From assembly GCF_008040105.1 (NCBI RefSeq), contig NZ_VRMG01000015.1, positions 62,001 through 126,000 of the forward strand: a stretch of DNA of 64,000 nucleotides. The letters run 5' to 3'. Of this stretch, positions 1 through 8,177 are shown one piece after another. A program made the translations under genes and the position numbers. The notes beneath the pieces were generated by a model, which did no database searches, had not been told where the DNA came from, and worked only from the letters and a program-made list of their open reading frames with translations. This DNA comes from Lacisediminihabitans profunda. Its GTDB lineage: Bacteria > Actinomycetota > Actinomycetes > Actinomycetales > Microbacteriaceae. Position 1 is the first letter of the stretch. Each line of letters opens with the position of its first letter.

Positions 1-333
1 ATGGGGTCGAAGCAGCTCGGAGCCGACCTCAACTACGCCTGGCCCACCGCGGAGATCGCGGTGATGGGCGGCCAGGGGGCCGTGCAGATCCTCTACCGCA
101 GCGAGATCAAGGCCGCGGAGACCGCCGGCGAGGATGTCGCCGCCGTGCGCACCAAGCTGGCCAACGAATACACCTACAACGTCGCGAGCCCCTTCCTGGC
201 GGCCGAGCGCGGTGAGCTCGACGGCGTGATCGAGCCGGCGGCAACCCGGGTCGTCGTGACGAAGGCCCTCAGGGCCCTCAGGACCAAGCGCGCGAGCCTC
301 CCGCCCAAGAAGCACGGGAACATCCCCCTGTGA
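1..333 (+). CDS. accD: Acyl-CoA (propionyl/acetyl-CoA) carboxylase beta subunit, C-terminal end
   Basis: This is the last 110 codons of a biotin-dependent carboxylase carboxyltransferase (beta) subunit; the gene begins upstream of the window. The visible part carries a Gly-rich stretch (VMGGQGAVQIL) and the terminal PPKKHGNIPL signature, which as I know the family is typical of actinobacterial AccD5/PccB proteins that move the carboxyl group from carboxybiotin to acetyl- or propionyl-CoA, giving malonyl- or methylmalonyl-CoA. It overlaps the epsilon-subunit gene by 4 bases (GTGA). The biotinylated alpha subunit is encoded 6 kb downstream. Which acyl-CoA is preferred cannot be told from this fragment. 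Confidence 0.93.
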   Translation: MGSKQLGADLNYAWPTAEIAVMGGQGAVQILYRSEIKAAETAGEDVAAVRTKLANEYTYNVASPFLAAERGELDGVIEPAATRVVVTKALRALRTKRASLPPKKHGNIPL

Positions 334-566
334 GCGGCAGCGAGGCGCAGGAGGCCGCGGAGGCGATCACCGTGCTCGGCGGGGATCCGACCCCGCTCGA
401 GCTGGCCGCGGTCACCGCGGTCATCACGGCGATGCTGGATGAGGCGCAGGACGATGACGACTCACGCCTCGCTCGGGGCGGACAGAGCGCGTGGCAGCGG
501 AGCCAGCGACAGCTGCGCGGCACGCTCGTGCCCGGATACGGCGCCTGGCGGAGCTTTTCCGGCTAG
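330..566 (+). CDS. accE: Acyl-CoA carboxylase epsilon subunit (AccE-like)
   Basis: A 78-residue protein starting at a GTG inside the stop of the beta-subunit gene, so the two are translationally coupled. Residues about 14-35 (ITVLGGDPTPLELAAVTAVI) match the short conserved helix of actinobacterial carboxylase epsilon subunits, which tighten the interaction between AccA and AccD. The C-terminal half is Ser/Arg/Gln-rich and carries no domain I recognise. The family is small and poorly conserved, so the call rests as much on position after accD as on sequence. Confidence 0.82.
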   Translation: MSGSEAQEAAEAITVLGGDPTPLELAAVTAVITAMLDEAQDDDDSRLARGGQSAWQRSQRQLRGTLVPGYGAWRSFSG

Positions 567-930
567 GTTTCTGGCCTAATCACCCCCGAACGAGTGCCAA
601 TTCTGCGGTATCCAAAGCGCGGAGGCTTCGATTCGACGAATTCCGCATCCCCACCTGCGGATACCGCCGGTATTGGGACACGTGACGGAGGAAAAGTTCC
701 CTCTTTTGCCAAACGTACCCCGGCATCCGCACTTGTGGCCCGGGAATTCCCGGTATTTTCGGCCCTCGAACGGGTGACAGGGTACAAAATTGTCCCCCGG
801 AAGTCCCCCTAAGTGACGACTTTGCGGTACGGTCTGTGCATTGCAGTATTGACAGTGCTAGGTGTTTCTCCTTGGAGTGACACCACCATTCATTAGCCAA
901 CTAGGGTAAGCGGGCTAATGATTTGGGGGC
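567..930. other. Intergenic stretch without a recognisable gene
   Basis: This stretch lies between the end of accE and a hairpin cluster and is less GC-rich than its surroundings. I see no ORF with a plausible start and codon use. A TTGACA hexamer at 849-854 has no convincing -10 at 17 bases. A short inverted repeat ATTAGCC ... GGCTAAT lies at about 893-919. It could hold a small RNA or only the accE 3' untranslated region. Confidence 0.4.
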
Positions 931-965
931 GGGTCAGGGCGATATTCGGGTTATCGCCCTGACCC
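931..965 (+). terminator. Strong hairpin, probable terminator or attenuator
   Basis: Perfect 14-bp arms (931-944 and 952-965, GGGTCAGGGCGATA and its complement) with a 7-base loop. No T-run follows. It lies between the convergent accE and signalling operon and forms the first of two adjacent stable stems. Confidence 0.55.
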
Positions 966-974
966 GGGGCTTCG

Positions 975-1007
975 AAACGGGATCGGCCTTCGGGCCGGTC
1001 CCGTTTT
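975..1007 (+). terminator. Rho-independent terminator with UUCG loop, probably bidirectional
   Basis: Stem 975-988 / 993-1006 closes on a TTCG tetraloop with one G.U pair in 14. It ends in TTTT on the plus strand, and the AAA at 975-977 gives a short T-run on the minus strand. This suits transcripts arriving from both the accE side and the operon at 1174-4188. Confidence 0.65.
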
Positions 1008-1044
1008 CGCGTCCGGCCGCTGCCACGTCCTGTCTCTGCCCGAG

Positions 1045-1152
1045 ACGCGTTTCTCCGGAGGTTTCGGCGCACCGGGCGACAAGTCCGCCGGAGTTGCCCG
1101 CATCCGCGGGCTACTCCACCGAGGTCCGCGCGAAACCTCCGGAGAAACGCGT
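1045..1152. repeat. Long perfect inverted repeat, 22-bp arms
   Basis: Arms at 1045-1066 and 1131-1152 are exact reverse complements (they include CGTTTCTCCGGAGG). The inner 64 bases hold a second small stem (GCCCGC ATCC GCGGGC). The element sits just after the stop of the gene at 1174 on the minus strand, like the other private inverted repeats of this window. Confidence 0.8.
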
Positions 1153-1173
1153 GGCAGAAACGGCGAGGGGTGC

Positions 1174-2229
1174 CTACAGGGTGCTCGCGTGCTCCCGCGC
1201 GGCGACGCGGGGAATCTCCAGCCAGAGGTCGACCTCGTCTTCCTCGTCGTCGACGCCGTGGCTGCCGAGCGCGCTCGCGTGGCCGTCGTCGCTGGAGGAG
1301 AGCCCGACCACCGTCACGGCGATGTCCGAGCCCTCGGGCACCGTGCGGGCGATGAGCTTGCCGGTCTGGGTGTCGCGGATGGCCTCGGCCAGGCGATTGA
1401 GCACCCTCTCGAGCTCGTCGTCGTCGAGATCGTCGATGCCGCCCTCGTCGAGCAGGGTGACCGTGGTGCCCTTGCGCCTGGCCACCATCACCTGTTCGCG
1501 CACCCGGTCGTTGAGCAGCTTCCGGCCGCGGATCTCGTCGCGGATGGCGCCCTCCAGGTACAGGCACTCCCGCCGTTGCGCCTCGGTGAGCTCCCCGCCC
1601 ACGGAGACGATCCTCTGCAGCATCGGCAGGGACATCCGGCTGGTCTGGCCGAGACGGAACTGGCGCTCGGACACGTGTGCCTCCTGCGCCGCCCGCCACT
1701 CGACGGCCTCGCGTTCGGCCAGCGCGTACTGGCGGGTGTCCCGGCTGGCCTTGGCGAGCGACAGCGACAGCGCGTGGGAGACGGCCACCCAGGCCGTGCT
1801 GCCGATGACCCCGTAGGCGAGCAGGCCGCCGACACCGGACCACGCGATGGTCTCCACGATGAGCGCGCCGGTGCCGATCCAGGCGAAGGTGTGCCGACGC
1901 CGGGTCGAGGTGATCACCATGAGCGTGCCGATGGCCGCGGTGTGCCAGGCCGCATAGCTGTCGCCGACGACCTTGTTGAGCTGGCTCGTGACGAGCAGGG
2001 GAACGACGATGGCGACCACGGCGTTGAACGCGGCGAGCCAGAGCGGCATCCGCGCGGTCCTGGACGGCCAGAGGCTCGCGACGGTGGCGATCGCGTACAG
2101 GAGCATGGCCGCCACATACGGCCCCTTCTCCCTGGGCACGTCGATGGACACGCTTGCGAGAAGCAGGTGGTAGGCGGAAAAGATCGCGGCGAGGCCGATG
2201 ATCAGGTATCGGGGGACGGTGATGTTCAC
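1174..2229 (-). CDS. Membrane protein, third gene of the signalling operon; possible degenerate kinase
   Basis: The start is the GTG at 2229, which overlaps the TGA of the kinase gene (GTGA), giving 351 residues; a longer reading would run back into the kinase gene. The N-terminal 160 residues form about five or six hydrophobic helices, laid out much like the sensory half of the upstream kinase. They are followed by a charged helical linker (about 165-200) and a cytoplasmic part with conserved-looking ECLYLEGAIRDEI and VTLLDEGG segments, then an acidic tail. I see no phospho-acceptor histidine and no complete ATP-binding boxes. I infer a co-sensor or decayed histidine kinase that works with the two genes before it. 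The family is not recognised with certainty. Confidence 0.7.
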   Translation of the reverse strand: MNITVPRYLIIGLAAIFSAYHLLLASVSIDVPREKGPYVAAMLLYAIATVASLWPSRTARMPLWLAAFNAVVAIVVPLLVTSQLNKVVGDSYAAWHTAAIGTLMVITSTRRRHTFAWIGTGALIVETIAWSGVGGLLAYGVIGSTAWVAVSHALSLSLAKASRDTRQYALAEREAVEWRAAQEAHVSERQFRLGQTSRMSLPMLQRIVSVGGELTEAQRRECLYLEGAIRDEIRGRKLLNDRVREQVMVARRKGTTVTLLDEGGIDDLDDDELERVLNRLAEAIRDTQTGKLIARTVPEGSDIAVTVVGLSSSDDGHASALGSHGVDDEEDEVDLWLEIPRVAAREHASTL

Positions 2230-3503
2230 GAGGCGACCTGCTCCCAGCCCGCGTCTGCGAGGGTCGACGCGGTCGAGGGCCTCGGCCACAGGATGCGGAT
2301 GACGGTGCCCTCCCCGGCGTTCGACTCGATCTCCACCATGCCGCCGGCGTTCGCCACCCGCTCCATGATCGACACCCTGAGGCCGAGCCGCTCACTGGGA
2401 ACGGTCTCGACCGCGAAGCCGGCTCCCGTGTCACCGACCTCCACGCGGATGCCGCCGGACTCGCCCTCCTCGATGGAGAGCCAGCGCGTCACCTGCGGTC
2501 CGTGGCCGGCGTGCTGGAGGCTGTTGACCATCGCCTGCACGGAGGCCGAATAGACGGCCTCTGCCGACTGCACAGAGATGATCCCGGTGCCGACCTTCTG
2601 GGCGCGAAGTTCGAAGGGCGCGGAGAGGGTGGAGGTGGCGCCCATGATCCGGTGGGCGAGCTGGTCCATGCTCATGGTGGCGTCGTCATCCGGCGACGTC
2701 TCCGCCGCGTCCTTGAGGTGACCGATCGCGTTGCGCGCCATGCGGGTGGCGAGGTCCTTCGCCTCGGGCGTGTATGCCCGCGCCGCGGAAAGCAGGGTGG
2801 TGAGCACGCTGTCGTGCACGATCGAGTCGACCTGCACGCGCTCGACCTCCGTCGCGTGCTGCCGCACGGCGTGCGCGTAGCGCTCGAGGGCAGCCACCTG
2901 AGCAGCGTCCACCGAGGCCGCGGCCTGTCGGAGGAGGGTGATGAGGATGAGCACGCCGCCGCCGAGGATGATCGCGTATGCCGTGTCGAGGGCGGCGGAC
3001 TCCCAGCTCTTGCCGCCGCCGGATGGCGTGATCCGCACGATTCCGTAGAGGATCGGCGCGACGAAGAGGTAGACGGTGGCCGCCCAGGTGCTCAGGGCCA
3101 CGGCAGCCGTGGAGGTCGCCACGGTCACCAGCAGCCACAACCAGGGGCGGTCCGGCTCGACCGTCGTCGGGTTCATCGCGACGAACGGCCAGCTCGCGAG
3201 GGCGGCGAGGAAGGCGAAGGCGATGTAGGCGTTCACGGCGCGCACGAACTTGCGGGCGAACGACGCGACAACGGCGGCGAGGATGCCCCCGAAGATCGCC
3301 ACGATCATCAGCGACGCGAACGCCTGCTGCATGTGCGGCAACTGGTCGAGAACCACCGGCACGGACTGCGCGCCGAACACGAGTCCGATGATCGCCACGG
3401 AGCGCGAGACGACGGTTTCGATCTGTCGGCGACTGATCGGATTGTGAGGCTGTCTCCCGAGGGCCTCAGCCGGATCCGGTGCCGACCTAGCGGCCATCGG
3501 CAT
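2226..3503 (-). CDS. Sensor histidine kinase (NarL-partner type)
   Basis: A 425-residue membrane kinase. Residues about 35-195 hold six or seven transmembrane helices without a large extracellular domain. They are followed by a DHp-like helix with the likely phospho-acceptor in IVHDSVLTTLL (His230) and an HATPase domain with N-box Asn327 (AMVNSLQHAG), G1 box GDTGAGF (357-363) and a final GEGTVIRI. The layout fits the HisKA_3/DesK-like class that phosphorylates NarL-type regulators, which is exactly the neighbour. The start at 3503 overlaps the regulator by 17 bases; an ATG two codons later is equally possible. The signal sensed is unknown. Confidence 0.9.
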   Translation of the reverse strand: MPMAARSAPDPAEALGRQPHNPISRRQIETVVSRSVAIIGLVFGAQSVPVVLDQLPHMQQAFASLMIVAIFGGILAAVVASFARKFVRAVNAYIAFAFLAALASWPFVAMNPTTVEPDRPWLWLLVTVATSTAAVALSTWAATVYLFVAPILYGIVRITPSGGGKSWESAALDTAYAIILGGGVLILITLLRQAAASVDAAQVAALERYAHAVRQHATEVERVQVDSIVHDSVLTTLLSAARAYTPEAKDLATRMARNAIGHLKDAAETSPDDDATMSMDQLAHRIMGATSTLSAPFELRAQKVGTGIISVQSAEAVYSASVQAMVNSLQHAGHGPQVTRWLSIEEGESGGIRVEVGDTGAGFAVETVPSERLGLRVSIMERVANAGGMVEIESNAGEGTVIRILWPRPSTASTLADAGWEQVAS

Positions 3504-4188
3504 CCGGGTCCAGGCCCGGAAGGATGCCGTCTTCGACGGCCCTGCGAAGCAGATCGACCTTGGTGGGAGCCGGGCGACCGACCTCCACGTACTTCACGCG
3601 GATCCGATCGAGATACTCGCGAGCCGTGGAATAGCCGATGCCGAGCTGCTGCGCGGCGAGCTTGAGTGGCAGGCCGGAGGCGTAGAGGTGCAGGATCTCC
3701 CGCTCCCGCCGGCCGAGCTGTGCCTTCGCGAAGTCGCGGTCGGCGTCGATGGCCGTCGCCCACTCGAGGTTGTTGAGCACCTCGCCGCGCGCCACGGTCT
3801 CCACCGCCGACATCACGGTCTTCGTGGCCGACGACTTGGGAATAACCCCGGCGGCCCCGGCGGCGAGCGCCTCCCGAACGGATGCGACGCGGTCGGCGAT
3901 GCTGTGGATCAGCACGGCGGATCCGGTTGCCTGCACGCGCTTCACGTTCTCGGTGACCGTCGAACCGTCGCCGAGCGAGAGGTCGAGCACGACCACATCG
4001 TTTTCCCGGCCGTTGAGGTTGTCGACGAATTCCTGAACGGATGCCGCAGCGAGAATGAAATCGAATCCGGCGTCGATGCAGGCCGCCTTCAAACCGAGCC
4101 TGACGGATTCGTGGTCGTCCACCACCGAGACCCGCACGCCGGTAGGGCGCGCGCTGGCTCGCGGCTCATCGATCGTCGTCTGCTCCAT
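3487..4188 (-). CDS. Response regulator, NarL/FixJ type
   Basis: This 233-residue protein has a receiver domain (about 18-135) with acidic pair Asp24/Asp25, phospho-acceptor Asp69 in VVLDLSLGDG and Lys118 in the PKSS motif. A LuxR-type helix-turn-helix follows (about 155-205, RREREILHLYASG ... AREYLDRIRVKY). I use the ATG at 4188, since nothing upstream of it resembles a receiver domain. It is the first gene of the three-gene signalling operon and presumably controls it and other targets. It is not obviously DosR/DevR, although DosR-like boxes occur at 54.6 and 56.4 kb. Confidence 0.9.
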   Translation of the reverse strand: MEQTTIDEPRASARPTGVRVSVVDDHESVRLGLKAACIDAGFDFILAAASVQEFVDNLNGRENDVVVLDLSLGDGSTVTENVKRVQATGSAVLIHSIADRVASVREALAAGAAGVIPKSSATKTVMSAVETVARGEVLNNLEWATAIDADRDFAKAQLGRREREILHLYASGLPLKLAAQQLGIGYSTAREYLDRIRVKYVEVGRPAPTKVDLLRRAVEDGILPGLDPDADGR

Positions 4189-4337
4189 GGCCGATCCTGT
4201 CTGCGCAGTTGTTCTGAAACCCAGCTGTTCCTGACCCAATGGTAATGCTCGCGGACTCTCCACAGGCGCTAGAGGCGCGCCATGACGGTAGCGAGTCACG
4301 ATTCCGCCGGCCGCCGAGAGGCGCCCGCGGCGGGGCA

Positions 4338-5573
4338 TCAGGCGCGGGTCAGGGTGGCGACGGCCTCGACGTGGTGGGTGTTCGGGAACAGGTCGAAGGC
4401 GCGAAGGCCGCCGAGCTCGTATCCACCGGCCGCGAAGAGGGCCACGTCGCGGGCGAGCGCGACCGGGTCGCAGGCGACGTAGACGATTTGCGCCGGCCCG
4501 AGCGCCACCAGCTCGGCGACGACCTCCTTGCCGGCGCCGGACCGCGGAGGGTCGAGGATCACGGTGCCCCGACGCAGGCTGTCCCGCTCGTGCGCCCCGG
4601 CCGTGGCCCCGAGCCCGCGGAGGAACTGCTCGACGCGCGCGGTCACCGCCGCGGCTCCCGTCCACTCCACGAGGTTCTCGGCGGCGTGATCGGTGGCCAG
4701 GGAGTCGCTCTCCACGGTCGTGATCCGCACGTGATTGCCGAACCGGTCGCCCACGGCGGCGGCGAGCAGGCCGACCCCGCCGTAGAGGTCGAGATTGGAC
4801 GCCCTCGGGTCGAAGAGCGACTCGTCGACGGCGTCCTGCACGGCACGCGTCAGGGTCTCCGCGGCGTGCTGGTGCACCTGCCAGAAGCCTCGGGCGTCGA
4901 GGCGGAACTCGCGCTCCCCCACCCGCTCCGTGATGCGATGCGCGCGACCCCGGTCGGCGTTCGTCGCGCCTCCGGCCAGCACGAACGGGTTGCCCACCGA
5001 GGGCACGACGATGTCCACGTGGGCGGAGCCCGGGAACTTCTCGTCGAGGGGGGCGATCGCGGCAAGCGCCGGGGTGGCGAGAGGCAGGTCGGTCACGGCG
5101 ATCACGCGGTGGGATCGTGCGGCGTACGGGCCGGGGGTGCCGTCTTCGGCCACCTGCAGTCGCACGCGAGTGCGCCATCCCGTGCCGTTGTGGGGGCCCG
5201 GAAGCGCCTCAACGGTCGCCTCCGTGGTCACCCCGGCCATGCGGGAGAGCGAGTCGGCGAGCACCTGCCGCTTCAGCTCGCGCTGATGGGCGATGTCGAT
5301 GTGGCCGAACTCGGCGCCGCCCGCCCGGTCCTCTGGCGCGCGGTCGATCGACGCGGCGGCCCAGACGTGCGGTCGACGATGCTCGGAGGCGGTGATCACC
5401 GAGAGCGTCTCGGCCCGCCAGAACGACTTCTTCGAGTCCTCGGTGATACGGGCGAGCACGCGTTCGCCCGGAATGGCGTCACTCACGAAGATCACCCGGC
5501 CCTCGTGGCGGGCGACCGCCACACCGCCGTGAGCTACGTTGGTAACCTCGATCTCGACCGTCTTGCCCTGCAT
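4338..5573 (-). CDS. Class I SAM-dependent RNA methyltransferase (TrmA/RlmD family, TRAM domain)
   Basis: A 411-residue protein. An N-terminal TRAM-like RNA-binding domain (about 1-60) leads to a Rossmann methyltransferase with the SAM loop LDLYGGVGLLAA, the DPPRSGAG motif and a catalytic Cys in VYVACDPVALARD, as in uridine-5 methyltransferases. I see no cluster-forming Cys set, so it is not a typical iron-sulfur RlmD. The target (tRNA or rRNA U) cannot be decided. The start at 5573 is preferred because GGGGG lies nine bases upstream; the ATG at 5582 would touch that motif. Divergent from maf. Confidence 0.88.
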   Translation of the reverse strand: MQGKTVEIEVTNVAHGGVAVARHEGRVIFVSDAIPGERVLARITEDSKKSFWRAETLSVITASEHRRPHVWAAASIDRAPEDRAGGAEFGHIDIAHQRELKRQVLADSLSRMAGVTTEATVEALPGPHNGTGWRTRVRLQVAEDGTPGPYAARSHRVIAVTDLPLATPALAAIAPLDEKFPGSAHVDIVVPSVGNPFVLAGGATNADRGRAHRITERVGEREFRLDARGFWQVHQHAAETLTRAVQDAVDESLFDPRASNLDLYGGVGLLAAAVGDRFGNHVRITTVESDSLATDHAAENLVEWTGAAAVTARVEQFLRGLGATAGAHERDSLRRGTVILDPPRSGAGKEVVAELVALGPAQIVYVACDPVALARDVALFAAGGYELGGLRAFDLFPNTHHVEAVATLTRA

Positions 5574-5632
5574 TTCACCCATCCCCCGAGCTTGCCACAG
5601 AGCGGCCCGGACATTCCCCGGGAGCGACCTTC

Positions 5633-6274
5633 GTGACGAAAGCACCAGTGCGTCTCTACCTCGCATCGACCTCGCCGGCGAGACTCGCCACCCTGCGGGC
5701 CGCCGGCGTCGAACCGGCCGTGCTCCCTTCCCGAGTGGACGAGGATGCCGTGGTCGCCGCGGCAGGACCCCTCACCCCGAGCGAGATGGTGCTGCTGCTG
5801 GCGCGCGCCAAGGCCGAGGCGGTGACCGGTCAGCTCGTGGACGCCGAACCGATCGACGGGTTCATCCTCGGCGGGGACTCGGCGTTCGAACTCGACGGCA
5901 TCGTCTACGGCAAGCCGCACCGCCCGGAGGTGGCGCGCGAGCGGTGGCTGCTGCAGCGCGGGCGCACCGGTCATCTTCACTCCGGGCACTGGCTCATCGA
6001 TCACCGCGGCGGCGGCATTCGTGGCGCGGCGGGCGCGGTGGCGACGGCCGGGGTGACCTTCGCGGACGACATCTCCGACCACGAGATCGACGAGTACATC
6101 GGTACCGGTGAACCGCTCCAGGTCGCCGGCGCCTTCACGATCGACAGTCTGGGTGCGCCATTCATCACGTCCGTCGACGGCGACCCGCATGCCGTGGTCG
6201 GCCTGTCGCTCTCCACCCTGCGGTCGCTGTTCCTCGAGTTCGAGGTTTCCTGGCCGTCGCTGTGGAACCGGTAG
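5633..6274 (+). CDS. maf: Maf-like nucleoside triphosphate pyrophosphatase
   Basis: This 213-residue Maf protein would hydrolyse non-canonical or m5/m7-modified NTPs to monophosphates, keeping them out of nucleic acids. Visible signatures are LYLASTSPAR near the N-terminus (family SxSPxR), ILGGDSAFELDG (the family D in GxD), YGKP and ISDHEIDEYIGTGEPLQVAGAF near the C-terminal third. The start is GTG. It precedes the carboxylase alpha subunit, as maf does between accE5 and accA3 in mycobacteria, so its place is conserved rather than functionally telling. Confidence 0.9.
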   Translation: MTKAPVRLYLASTSPARLATLRAAGVEPAVLPSRVDEDAVVAAAGPLTPSEMVLLLARAKAEAVTGQLVDAEPIDGFILGGDSAFELDGIVYGKPHRPEVARERWLLQRGRTGHLHSGHWLIDHRGGGIRGAAGAVATAGVTFADDISDHEIDEYIGTGEPLQVAGAFTIDSLGAPFITSVDGDPHAVVGLSLSTLRSLFLEFEVSWPSLWNR

Positions 6275-6377
6275 CGGCGCTCAATCGCGCGGGGGACCGG
6301 GCCGAGTTGTAGAGGATCTCACCGCCCCATCCGGCTTTTTTGTAGCCCACCGCCAAAGGCGTACCCGTCCCGACCAA

Positions 6378-6383
6378 TAGGCT
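6378..6383 (+). promoter_or_regulatory. -10 element, near-leaderless promoter of accA
   Basis: TAGGCT lies 8 bases before the ATG at 6392, so transcription should start at or next to the start codon. No Shine-Dalgarno sequence is seen. Confidence 0.5.
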
Positions 6384-6391
6384 AAAGAACT

Positions 6392-8149
6392 ATGCCCCGC
6401 ATCACGAAGCTCCTGATCGCTAACCGAGGCGAAATCGCCGTCCGAGTCATCCGGGCGGCAAAGGACGCGGGGATACCCGCGGTCGCCGTCTATGCCGACC
6501 AGGATCGCGACGCGAGGCACGTGAAGCTCGCCGACGAGGCGTATGCCCTCGACGGCGCAACGAGCGCCGACACCTACCTGCGCGCCGACAAGATCCTGTC
6601 GATCGCCCGGCGATCCGGTGCCGACGCCGTGCATCCCGGCTACGGATTCCTCGCCGAGAATGCGGAGTTCGCGCGTTCCGTGATCGACGCCGGCCTGATC
6701 TGGATCGGGCCATCGCCCGACGCCATCGAGAAGCTCGGCGACAAGGTGTCCGCCCGCCACATCGCGGAGAAGGTGGGGGCGCCCCTCGCCCCCGGCACCC
6801 TCAACCCGGTGTCTGGCGCCCAGGAGGTGCTGGACTTCGTCGACATCCACGGTCTTCCCGTGGCCATCAAGGCGGCCTTCGGCGGGGGCGGCCGCGGCCT
6901 CAAGGTGGCCCGCACGCGCGAGGAGATCCCCGAGCTGTTCGATTCGGCGACCCGCGAGGCGATCGCCGCATTCGGCCGGGGAGAGTGCTTCGTGGAGAAG
7001 TACCTCGACCAGCCCCGCCACGTCGAGACCCAGTGCCTCGCGGACGCCTACGGCAAGGTCGTGGTGGTCTCCACCCGCGACTGCTCGCTACAGCGACGCC
7101 ACCAGAAGCTCGTGGAGGAGGCCCCGGCGCCCTTCCTCACCGACGAACAGAACGCCCTGCTCTACTCGGCATCCAAGGCGATCCTCAAGGAGGTCGGATA
7201 CCTCGGGGCCGGCACCTGCGAGTTCCTCGTAGCCAAGGACGGCACCATCTCCTTCCTCGAGGTGAACACTCGACTGCAGGTGGAGCATCCGGTGTCCGAG
7301 GAGGTCACCGGCATCGACCTGGTCCGCGAACAGTTCCGGCTGGCCGAGGGCGGCGCCCTCGACTACGACGATCCCGTGGCGGAGGGGCACTCCTTCGAAT
7401 TCCGCATCAACGGCGAGGACGCCGGACGCAACTTCTTCCCGGCTCCCGGCCCCGTTCACGCGCTCCGCTTCCCCGGCGGACCCGGGGTGCGCGTCGACAG
7501 CGGAGTGACCACGGGCGACGTGATCAGCGGGGCATTCGACTCGCTTCTCGCCAAGCTCATCGTGACCGGGTCGTCCCGCGAGGACGCGCTCGAGCGTTCC
7601 CGTCGCGCCCTCGATGAGTTCGAGATCGCCGGGTTGCCCACCGTGCTGCCCTTCCACCGCAAGATCGTGCGCGACCCCGCCTTCACCACGGCGCCGTTCA
7701 GCATCTACACCCGCTGGATCGAGACCGACTTCGTGAACGACATCGAGCCCTGGAGCGGGTCGCTCGCCGATACCCCGGCGGCCGCGCCCCGGCGCAGTGT
7801 CGTCGTGGAGGTGGACGGCAAGCGCATCGAGGTGACCCTGCCCGCGCGCCTCGTAGCCGCGTCCGCCGGAAGCGCAGCCCTGGGACCGGCCCCCCGGCGC
7901 CGCGGAGGAGCCGGAGCGGTCGTCACCGCCACCGGGGACTCGGTGAAGGCCCCCATGCAGTCCACGATCGTCAAGCTCGCGGTCGCGGAGGGCGACGTCG
8001 TCGTCAAGGGCGACCTCATCCTCGTGCTCGAGGCGATGAAGATGGAGCAGCCGATCACCGCGCACAAGGACGGCACCATCGCGAACGTCAACGCCGCGGT
8101 GGGCGCAACCGTGTCATCCGGTTACCTGCTGCTCGACATCGCGAGCTGA
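6392..8149 (+). CDS. accA: Acyl-CoA carboxylase alpha subunit (biotin carboxylase plus BCCP)
   Basis: 585 residues, the usual length of actinobacterial AccA3-type proteins. The biotin carboxylase part has [14 protein letters not shown] (10-23), [10 protein letters not shown] (81-90), the ATP-grasp Gly-rich loop [12 protein letters not shown] (161-172) and [13 protein letters not shown] (288-300). After a BC C-domain and an Ala/Pro/Arg linker, the C-terminal biotinyl domain shows EAMKMEQP with the biotin Lys at about 550. It carboxylates its own biotin with bicarbonate and ATP and supplies AccD complexes for malonyl- and methylmalonyl-CoA. Confidence 0.96.
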   Translation: MPRITKLLIANRGEIAVRVIRAAKDAGIPAVAVYADQDRDARHVKLADEAYALDGATSADTYLRADKILSIARRSGADAVHPGYGFLAENAEFARSVIDAGLIWIGPSPDAIEKLGDKVSARHIAEKVGAPLAPGTLNPVSGAQEVLDFVDIHGLPVAIKAAFGGGGRGLKVARTREEIPELFDSATREAIAAFGRGECFVEKYLDQPRHVETQCLADAYGKVVVVSTRDCSLQRRHQKLVEEAPAPFLTDEQNALLYSASKAILKEVGYLGAGTCEFLVAKDGTISFLEVNTRLQVEHPVSEEVTGIDLVREQFRLAEGGALDYDDPVAEGHSFEFRINGEDAGRNFFPAPGPVHALRFPGGPGVRVDSGVTTGDVISGAFDSLLAKLIVTGSSREDALERSRRALDEFEIAGLPTVLPFHRKIVRDPAFTTAPFSIYTRWIETDFVNDIEPWSGSLADTPAAAPRRSVVVEVDGKRIEVTLPARLVAASAGSAALGPAPRRRGGAGAVVTATGDSVKAPMQSTIVKLAVAEGDVVVKGDLILVLEAMKMEQPITAHKDGTIANVNAAVGATVSSGYLLLDIAS

Positions 8150-8177
8150 CGCGGGCCGCTGACCGACCACGAGCCGA

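Noticed and set aside
849-877. TTGACA promoter for a small RNA after accE
   Set aside because: No acceptable -10 at 16-18 bases; kept only as an open possibility.
893-2434. Long open frames opposite the signalling operon genes (for example 513 codons on the minus strand and 454 on the plus strand)
   Set aside because: They are Arg/Gly/Pro-rich shadows typical of GC-rich DNA. The frame with membrane helices and kinase motifs is the real one.
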